Part shown: positions 48,456 to 57,300 of the stretch, in pieces
Numbering within the stretch: position 1 is the stretch's first letter
How the letters are laid out: each line of letters starts with the position of its first letter
NCBI GenBank assembly: GCA_958299035.1
Contig: CATQJL010000223.1
Location: forward strand, 77,269,600-77,333,599
Reading direction: 5' to 3'
Source of the DNA: Cylicocyclus nassatus
Lineage: Eukaryota; Nematoda; Chromadorea; Rhabditida; Strongylidae
DNA: 64,000 nt
The notes under the pieces: generated by a model
Databases searched by the model: none
The model's input: the letters and a program-made list of their open reading frames with translations, nothing else
Told to the model about the DNA's origin: nothing
Translations under genes and position numbers: made by a program

Positions 48456-50006
48456 CAGTGCTGGTCAAAACTATAGATCCACTCTGAAAACTGCTGTAAC
48501 TCATCTGCTTCTCAACGAATTGATCTGAAATTTTGTGTGTTCAACAGGCGGTAGTCCATCAGTAGTTCCATCAGTAGCGGGTCCCGCTTTGGTTTGATTG
48601 CTCAGGAAAAAATCAAATCAAAATCAAATCGAAAAAAGCAGGCTCGAAGGTTGGCCAAAACTATAGATCCACCTAAGATTTATGTCCACTAAAGTAATTC
48701 TCAGCTTCCAAAGTCTTTTGTGCATATACGTAGTTGAAAGTCAAGGCAGTGGCTTTAGACCAGCTGTGTCATACCTTTATAAGAAACGCTTATCTGCTTT
48801 TTTTCACTCAAAAGTACTTTCATGCGTATTTTGTTCCTGAGAATGTGTTTTTACAGGGGATTCCGCACTTTTTTGACTGGTTTGAAAGCGAAAGGGCTCC
48901 ATTTATCTTATAGATGCTTAGCAGTGTGCGCAGTAGAAAAAAAATTTGTGTTTTCGTACCCAAAACGCACCCGGCATAGACCTAACCGCAGGCCTGCGTT
49001 CAAATTTATGCCTTCAAACTCTTTCTGCAATGCTGTCACGAGCGTGAACTGAAGTAATGACATTGTTAGTATGTATGAGAGTCCGTGTGCAGTAATTGCA
49101 GATTTCTGCAGATCCTGGTATGCAGGCTAATTGAGGACTTCATCCTGCAAAAAGTGATTTGCAACAAGCCCTGAAGTTATTTGTGGTTCTGATTATAATG
49201 CTTACGTGAGTCACAAGGCGACACACGATACAGGGTGTATTCACTAGATAGCAGCTAGATAGTGGCCAAAAACAAGGAAGGTACCACTTGGTAGGTACTT
49301 TGAAAATGCCGAACACACCGCGGACTCATGCTTAAAAAAAGGATTGAAATGCGACTTCGCAAACAATCGTGACTATAGTTTACAAACTTCTTTTTATGTA
49401 AATAATGCTAAATAATGCTTCTACGTTATTTTGAGCTTACAGAAATAGCACGCACCAATTTTGAAGGCAAAAATTCGAGCGTGCTTGCTGTTAGGCTTAT
49501 GCCAGGTGCGCCTGGGTACGAAAACTCGAATTTTTTTCTGCTGCTCACACTGCTAAGCATCTATAAGATAAATGGAGCCCATCACTTTCAAACCAGTCAA
49601 AAAAGTGCGGAATCCTCTATAAAAACACATACTCGGGAACAAAACAAGCATGAAAGTACTTTTGAGTGAAAAAAAGCAGATAAGCGTTTCTTATAAAGGT
49701 ATGACACAGCTGGTCTAAAGCCACTGCTTTGACTTTCAACTACGTATATGCACAAAAGACTTTGGAAGCTGAGAATTACTTTAGTGGACAAAAATCTTAG
49801 GTGGATCTATAGTTTTGGCCAACCTTCGAGCCTGCTTTTTTCGAAATTTTTGATTTTTTCCTGAACAATCAAACCAAAGCGGGACCCGCTACGATCGATG
49901 ATGGAAGCCCTTGAACACACAGCTGTACCAAATTTCAGATCAATTCGTTGAGAAGCAGATGAGTTGCGGCAGTTTTCAGAGTGGATCTATAGTTTTGGCC
50001 AGCACT
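48456..50006. repeat. Tc1-like palindromic element, 1.55 kb
   Basis: The ends CAGTGCTGGTCAAAACTATA and the inverse (TATAGTTTTGGCCAGCACT) lie in TA contexts. Each arm carries a second copy of the CTATAGATCCAC motif about 190 bp inside (near 48662 and 49802), so the transposase-binding sequence is doubled. The arms are alignable for about 480 bp, and the centre (48940-49530) is unrelated single-copy sequence. The right arm recurs at 61771-62243 as part of the duplication. Confidence 0.8.
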
Positions 50007-50483
50007 ATATATTTATGACAAGGTAACAACTTTTGTTGATCTCGCTAGAATTTCACTTCGTATCGTTTCGTATCGTCACAGCACATAACGAACAGTGGTT
50101 CAGAAGTGCTCTCAAAATTCCACCGACTGACCGCTTTTTTTCACTTTGACTGCTTTCACTCCATAGACCACCACAAAGTCGAAACAAGTCAAAGTAAGCT
50201 CATACATCATATAAAACAGGGGTTTGTGCTAAAAGGCGAGAGAGCACTTAGCTTTTTCAGGATAGATTTTTTGGGGATATAACCACCTCTCAAAAGGTAG
50301 GCAATCTGAGCTTTTCTAGCCTTGTGTCCGACGCTTTTTTCTCAGGAACCGAAGATCGTTCCATGATTGTGACTAGTGAGCGCAAAACATGTTCTTACTA
50401 CTCTACAATTTGGTCCCAAACCTTCCATTCCTGATTGAGTAATGGGTTCCGAAAGAAACCTGAAAATTCAACGTTTTTGCTGT

Positions 50484-50700
50484 CATACCGTACTTGATCC
50501 ACTTGGTCCATCTGATCCGCTTGATCCGCTTGATGCGCTTCGTGCAACACGCGCGCATACAGCAATTTGTTATCTGGTGCCGCGTAGGTAAAAAGGAACT
50601 TTGTATGGTTACGCAAATTCGCCTACGCGACGCCAGATGACAAATTAGTGACGCGCATTTTGCACGAAGCGAATCAAGTGGATTAAGAAGATTAAGTATG
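50484..50700. repeat. Inverted repeat with TGATCCGCT tandem units
   Basis: The left arm carries TTGATCCACTTGGTCC and TGATCCGCT repeats, then GCGCTTCGTGCAA. The right arm is the inverse with fewer units (TTGCACGAAGCGAATCAAGT). The spacer includes CCTACGCGACGCCAGATGAC and its inverse. The minus-strand frame reading DQADQMDQVDQV is a by-product of these repeats. Repeated at 62721-62937. Confidence 0.6.
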
Positions 50701-50929
50701 GTGGCGGGTGCCTAAGACTCAATCATGAGCGCCCTCTGTAGAGATGTATTGCTCATGACGCATGGATTCTGGAAAACAGTTGCATACGATCTATGCAGGT
50801 AGTTGTGAAAGCAATCACCCATGATTAATTAGAGCTTTATGGAGCGCTTAAAAAGATTGAATGAAAGGGCAGCGAATTCTGCGAGCATCACCGAAATCAA
50901 AGCAAATCATATTTTTCGCCGCTGACAAA

Positions 50930-52120
50930 TTATAAATAAATCTGTCTGTATGTTTGCGAAAGAAAATTTCAAAATCGATTCAAACCGAACTCCATACGGC
51001 AGGGTAGGGCTGATGTCGCCGATAGGTCCACCCAGAGCGCGGCAAGAGTCCTGTTCTAGGCTTAAAGACCTAACCTAATTTTTTCGGACCCACAAAAACA
51101 ATAAACTTCTTCTTTGCTTTTTCGCCTCAAAATAAAGTCTAACCTACTTCCAAACGATCTGTGCCGAGCCCTGGCTTCACACAGCGCAGACACCGGCACA
51201 TATCTGTATTGTCTGCAGATGCCCGCGGGGGACCACTTTCTTTTGGCGACGTACAGTCTTCTACCCCGCACAATAGCGGGACGAAGCGGTTGTCAGGACC
51301 TGCTTTTCAACATTGATCAGTATCGATTCTTTGGTTCTTTTGCAAACTTTGAGCTAGCCTTTGATGCAAATGGTTTGGGGACTGGAAGGCGAGGCTTTTG
51401 ACCTATAGGCTCCCTCGCGCCTGCAACGCAGTCTGCCTCTCTCCCGCGCACTTCTTCTCTGATCATTACCTAGCCTTAATTAGGTCACGAAGCTCCGCTT
51501 TCCAGCCGCCAAGCCAATTGAATCAAAGGGTATGTGGTTGAAAGTTGGCACAAGAGGGCGGGTGAGCACCTAATACGAATAAGATATTGATTTCTAAATT
51601 TAGCGATTATCCTCATGTTTTATCGATTTTTTTGACTTGGGCTAGGCGCTGCGAGTTGGCACGGGATGCTAAGTGAGAAGAATGACGACAAAAGCAATCT
51701 TTCTTTTAGTGTTACCAATAGCCGTTTCAATCTTTTTCAAAGTGTGTGCTACAGGGCTGGGAATGGCACGGAAAGAGAATGGTGAGGGTAGTTGGTTATG
51801 CTGTGCTGCTAAGGGTAATGCTTATTAAGAATACTGCTAGTCTTTAGAATCATCATTTGCCTTTATGGATGTTTCTTCAAAAACTTTAAACGAGGGGAGG
51901 GGAGTTAGTACAGGGATGTAAGCGAAGACGCAGCAAATACGGGGAGATGGTATACAATGGAAAGTTTCTGGCCTAAAGTACTTCGTACTATTCGTGTACT
52001 GTCTTTAATGCGCAAATAAGGATTGATTCTGTTGGCGCTATAGGCTAATTCAAAGATTGAGTCATGCATGTAGTCAAGAAAGCGCAAACGGTACATTAAA
52101 GCAGAAGTAATTCTTTACCT
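50930..52120 (+). mobile_element. Helitron-like non-autonomous remnant carrying other elements
   Basis: Starts around ATAAATAAATCTGTCTGTAT and contains AAATCGATTCAAACCGAACT, then several GAGTTGGCACGGG and TTTATCGATTTTT blocks. These match the interior of the Helitron at 21657-23388. It is interrupted by the inverted-repeat pair at 51001-51267 and the P1 MITE. The 3' end was not identified. Confidence 0.45.
51359..51531. repeat. Palindromic MITE, family P1, copy C
   Basis: The right arm (CTTAATTAGGTCACGAAGCTCC through AATTGAATCAAAGGGTA, split here) is well preserved and the left arm is degraded. It is inserted in the Helitron-like sequence. An identical copy D is at 63596-63768 within the duplicated block. 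Confidence 0.75.
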
Positions 52121-52200
52121 ACGCTAGTGCTAATGTCCTTCAAGTAGATCTGAAATTTTACATTCGCAAAAGATCCAACTAAAAACATCAAAATAAGTAC

Positions 52201-52795
52201 ATGATCAGTTGCGCTTATGGTTATGTGAAGGTTCGGCAGTTTGCCAAGAGGGAAGAGGACGAGAATTTAGATATATTTCGGCGAGTGCTGGGCATGTTCA
52301 AGCTTGCAAAATAAGTGGCATCGTCATTCCATGGTTGCTAACTGCATTCTGGTTCAGTTTGGCGAGTCGTTGTAAAAATGTTGCACCCGAGATTGTCGTA
52401 GATGAGCTTGACCTAGAAGACTCCAAAGATGTGTCTTCTGAGTCCGAAGAAGAGCACGAAATTGCAGACGTGCAGGAGGAGCAGATGCTCGGGCCTTCTT
52501 CACGCCCTGGTGCGTTACGCATTAACTTTCAGGAAAGAAGTCTAGGACTATTTAACATAATATTTAACTCCTCTCAAATTTGCGCGGGTAACTAAGCATG
52601 TTATAGATGCAGTACGACAAAGATCGAAATCAACATCAGACGCTGAGCAATCGCCGAGGAAACGTTCCAAAACGAACAGCCTCAAGAAGAATCAGATGAA
52701 AAGAAGAGCAAAACACTAATGAAAAAATCTGAAAGAAAACCACAGATTGTCACATACAGCTCCGACTCCGATGAGATTGAACTTTAACTTGTTTT
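52201..52795 (+). CDS. Weak candidate: fragment of an acidic/basic nuclear-type protein
   Basis: Not a recognised family. A 37-codon frame (52201-52314, …VRQFAKREEDENLDIFRRV…) is followed by an acidic frame (52382-52516: DELDLEDSKD, SESEEEHE). A donor-like GTGCGT and an acceptor-like TAGATGCAG allow joining in frame to a basic stretch (RQRSKSTSDAEQ, PRKRSKT). Another frame ends YSSDSDEIEL at 52787. Several frames are open at once, so I cannot choose one; the locus may be a decayed gene or low-complexity chance. Confidence 0.2.
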
Positions 52796-54338
52796 ATAAG
52801 TTATGTGTTTGTATATATTGTATATGTGCTAATTTGTTTTATTAGCTATGTGATTGTGTATGCTGTGTATGCAAAAACCTAAATACCTTGTCAGGAGTTG
52901 ACATGCTTTATGAGGGCCCTTCTCGTCCTCCTGACATTCCCCTTTCCAAGACTTTCTAAAAAAAATTTCCAAAAATTTTTCAGAACGACTATTAATCCGC
53001 GATCATTCAAAAACCCACAATCTACTATTTCTCAAACCTTAGATACACCAACTAAGGCGATGGCATCTCTTAGACCCTTTTGCTTTCTTGTCTTATCTTC
53101 CCGACACCCACATATTTTTCTAAACTTTTAGATTACCTTACTTTTTTTTGAACATTCGGAACATACGAATTTTGAACATTATTTAAAAGCTTTAAGTATT
53201 TCAACTAAGGCCCTAGCATGTTCTCGTCTCTTTTGCCTTGTTCTCCCCAAAATTTGCTGATTTCTTCCGATTACGGGAAAAAATCGAAATTTTGGAAAAA
53301 ATTGGAAAAATTTTCGAAACACTTACATGCATAGGTATGTTCCTGCGTGCCATAGCCCGCGATGCGTGCCATTGCACGCGCGAGCGTGCATTTGCACCAG
53401 TCGGGTAAGCCGTGCATGCCATTACACGCACTGCGGGACACTGCACGCTTTGAGTGCAATAGGGCGCACCTTGAATCTTTGCACTTGAGCTAAAAAGCCA
53501 AAAGTTTCTGTATGCATGCTAGCTCGTAATCGTAATCTTTTCCCCAATTTTGGACTCTGGATAGGTGTGAATCAAGCTTCGATTTTTTGTTTTGAAAAAA
53601 AATGAAACTCGACATTAAAAATTCAAAAAACCTGTTCAGACGCAGTATGATAAAATTCAAAAAATTGTGGGTTGTTTTCTTGAGCTATCTATCTGATGCG
53701 AAGTTTTGGTGAATTGTGGGTGATTTTTAGAAAACAGAATTCTCAGAAATTGGCAAAAAGTCGATTTTCCAGATAACGGGTTACGGTAAAGCTGGAGGTC
53801 TGCAATTTTGCACACAGTGCTGGTCCGTGCCTGACTACGGCATAATTTTTTTAAGAATTTGAGGATCACTTTGGAGCGAGTTATGAAAAACCTGGTTCAA
53901 GACCAGGCCATAACTCGAGAGTGGGCGGGACTATGACCAAAAAATCCTCCAGGTCAAACTGTTCCGGGAGGAACTTGGGCCGAAAGACAGTTGATGGGGG
54001 CCCGTACGGCGGGCTGAAGTTTCCTGGGTGAGCCTATTCAATTTTCCTGCGGGTTTCCTCCAGTAAATAAAAGTCTGTGCAATATATCATATCGGTGTGC
54101 AATATACACAGCTATAACGGTGATTTTTCGCTGGTCAACGCGAATGCATAGAATGTAAAAATCATTCATTACCGCGTAAGTTCGAAATTGAAAAGTAAGT
54201 GTAATAATGTAATAAACTTGTAAGCTGTTGAACAGCTTGAAGTTCTGAAAGTTAAGAGATGAATAGCTTGAGAAGTTCGTTGCGAAAGTATCGCGAATGT
54301 AGAAATAGGAACGGATGTCAGTCTATGAGAACATAACA
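52796..54338. other. Intergenic, small hairpins only
   Basis: Contains a GC-rich TGC/GCA cluster at 53338-53450 and a cruciform-like hairpin at 53877-53917 (CGAGTTATG…CCTGGT and its inverse). No gene supported. Confidence 0.4.
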
Positions 54339-54344
54339 TTTATT
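54339..54344 (-). promoter_or_regulatory. Polyadenylation signal AATAAA
   Basis: On the minus strand, AATAAA lies about 15 nt after the stop codon of the microexon gene, a normal spacing for compact nematode 3' ends. Confidence 0.7.
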
Positions 54345-54359
54345 TACAATATTCTGCAT

Positions 54360-57300
54360 TCAGAAGTAGTAAGAGACACCCTCGCAGTCGTTCTTACAGT
54401 TCCAGAGATCCACGCCGTGCTTCGACAAATCCGCGTCACATTGTTGGGCGCACTGTAAAGTTAAAGGTTTTCAATTTAAGTTTGAATAATATAAATAAGA
54501 AGCCTACCGTGAGAGTATTCGGTTCTTTAACTACAGGACCAAGACCTCCAGAATTAGGGACTATTGATTTCTGAAAAGCAAATAAGCAACTTGAAGGGTG
54601 TCCGGACAAAAACTCGATTTTGCGGTTTTATGCTTACCCGGGCCTATTCGCTATGCTGAACCCGAAAATTCACATGGGAGAGCGCAAACGAAGAAAAAGG
54701 GCTCTAACACTGGAGGGAAACACAGGTGCGATAATGTGGGAATTTTCTCACCCCCTCTTCACCCCTGAGCTGGGACCAAGGTGACCCCCTTCATCAAAAG
54801 CCGAGAAAAAAATCAACAATGAGGTAAGGTTAAGCAAAGGAGATATTTGTACGTGAATTGTTCATGAATATAGAAGGAGGAGTCTGTTGAAAAAAGTGCC
54901 TGGTGAAGGGTGTGCCTAATGATTTCTGAGAATTTTCGAGTTTTTAAAATAAAAAATCCGTAACTACTGCAGATGAATAGCTGGTGCAAGGAAATAGTGA
55001 CCATCGGAACCGTCTCGCCCTCCGCTTTCAAAAAATATTAGGTTGGTCCGAAAGTTCTTGCGCATCATTTTCAAAAAATCATAACTTCCTTGACACTCGA
55101 TGGATTTCGTTGGGATTACATGTATTCGAAAGAAGAATCCATTCTCTTTACAGCAGTACCTCCGGCATGAATTACTCTGGAAAACTTCAAGAGTTAGAAG
55201 CAGTTGAATAAAATCAGTCAAGATTGGCATTTTTCGAGCTGGGTCACGAAAAATTCTGAAAGTATTTTTATTGGATAGAGAAAATTATTCTCATTACAAT
55301 GGTACCTTTTTCATGAATTAAAACGAAAAAGATCGAGAGTTAGGAGCAAATAAACAGAATTTCTTCAGTTTTGCAATTTTTGAGCATGCTTAAAAAAACC
55401 TAAAAACGTCACAGAAAAGGTGGGAAAGTCATGAACATGGGTTTTATGACCTTCTCTTTTTAGATGAATGAAAATCGTGCTAATCGAGAGCAATTTTGAT
55501 TTTCGTGAAAAACGCAGGCACGAAAATCCGAAAAAATCACGAAAAACCAAATTGCTCCCGATTGGCACGATTTTCGCTCATCTAGAAAGAGAATGTCACA
55601 AAACCCATATTCATGACTTTCCCGCCTTTTCTGTGACGTTTTTAGGCTTTTTTAAGCATGCTCAAAAATTGCAAAACTGAAGAAATTCTGTTTATTTGCT
55701 CCTAACTCTCGATCTTTTTCGTTTTAATTCATGAAAAAGGCACCATTGTAATGAGCATAATTTTCTCTATCAAATAAAAATACTTTCAGAATTTTTCGTG
55801 ACCCAGCTCGAAAAATGCCAATCTTGACTGATTTTATTCAACTGCTTCTAACTCTTGAAGTTTTCCAGAGTAATTCATGCCGGAGGTACTGCTGTAAAGA
55901 GAATGGATTCCTCTTTCGAATACATGTAATCCCAACGAAATCCATCGAGTGTCAAGGAAGTTATGATTTTTTGAAAATGATGCGCAAGAACTTTCGGACC
56001 AACCTAATATATAGCATGTCTGAGATCCATTCAAAAAAGTACGTGGGTGAAGGGTGTGCTTGGTGATTTTTGAACATATTCGCGTTTTTATCATAAAAAA
56101 ATTCATAACTTTTGTAGATGAACATCTTGTACGCCGAGATGGTCACCATTGGAACCCTCTTGTCCTCCGCTTTCAGAAAATATATACTTTACCTGAGGTC
56201 CCTCAAAAAAAGTGCCGGGTGAAGGGTGGGTGAGACTTTTATAATGGGAGTGCTCAAGTACAGGCTTTTTTACCATTGTAAAAATGCGTCTACTTGAGCA
56301 CTCTCATTATAAAAGTCTCACCCACCCTTCACCCGCCACTTTTTCTGATGGACCCCAGGTAGAGTACATATTTTCTGAAAGCAGAAAACGAGGCGGTTTC
56401 AATGGCAGCCATACCGGTGTAAATTATGTTCACCTTCAGAAGTTACGGATTTTTCTATCCTAGAAACTCGAAAATATCCAGAAATCACTACCCACACTCT
56501 TCACCAGGCACATTTTCGACAGACTCCAGGCAAACTATATATTCTCTAAAGCGGAAGACAAGGTGGTTTCAAAAACATTTACCTTGCTGACGTTGCTGTT
56601 CTCTACAGAAATTACGAATTACTTCTTTGAAAAAAAATTCGTAAATGCTTAAAAATTGTCTAACTCTTTCCGAAACAAATGTTCTCCATGCATATCTTCT
56701 TTGGTAATTCCAAAAACAGGCAGGGCGATGTAAAAAAGGGAAAAAGGAAGGTAAAAAAAATACAAGGTGCTGGTCAGAAATATAAATGTGTGCTAATCCA
56801 GCAGCGTATCGGTTCACATTTCAGAAAAAAGACAAACAGTGATGGTAAGGAATTGGAGATTATGAACTCTGACTAGGAAAAATGATGGCTCCTCCCCGCC
56901 GTCGTTTTATGATTTCTCTACCAAGTAAAACTGTGACCCCCTTCACCCTAGAGGAGTCATTCTCGCCTTATCGCACCTGTGGAGGGAAATCAGCAAGTGG
57001 GCGGGGTCTCCCCCACTGTGAATTCGTGCTTCCAGCTTCCAGAGCAATCTTCTCGAATCCGTTAGCCGCCCTGACATCATTACCGATCAAGTGCAAATGA
57101 ATGACTTGAAACCGGAATCAAAAAGATCGTCTTCGAAGCTGGAAGCGTGAATTCATCGTGGGGAAGACCCCGCTCACTTGCTGATTTCCCTCCAGTATTA
57201 GAGCCCTTTTTCGTCGTTTTAACGCTTTCCAATGTGGATTTTCGGGTTCAGCATAGCGAATAGACCCGGGTAAGCACAAAATCTCAAAATCGAGTTTTTG

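Larger units (their letters stand above)
49534..51763. repeat. Duplicated block, copy 1 (2,230 bp)
   Basis: From TTTTCTGCTGCTCACACTGC onward this block matches 61771-64000 at a constant offset of 12,237 bp. All shared open frames are identical, and no difference was seen in the lines compared. It contains the right arm of the Tc1-like palindrome, the inverted repeat 50484-50700, an element at 51001-51267, a P1 MITE and Helitron-like sequence. It may extend farther, since copy 2 is cut by the window end. Confidence 0.9.

Noticed and set aside
50398..50616. Minus-strand frame reading DQADQMDQVDQV (and its copy at 62635-62853)
   Set aside because: It is the translation of TGATCCGCT tandem units in an inverted repeat; there are no splice or start signals.
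55815..56106. Overlapping frames on both strands near 55.8-56.1 kb
   Set aside because: Mirror frames of a palindromic mariner-like element, not a transposase.
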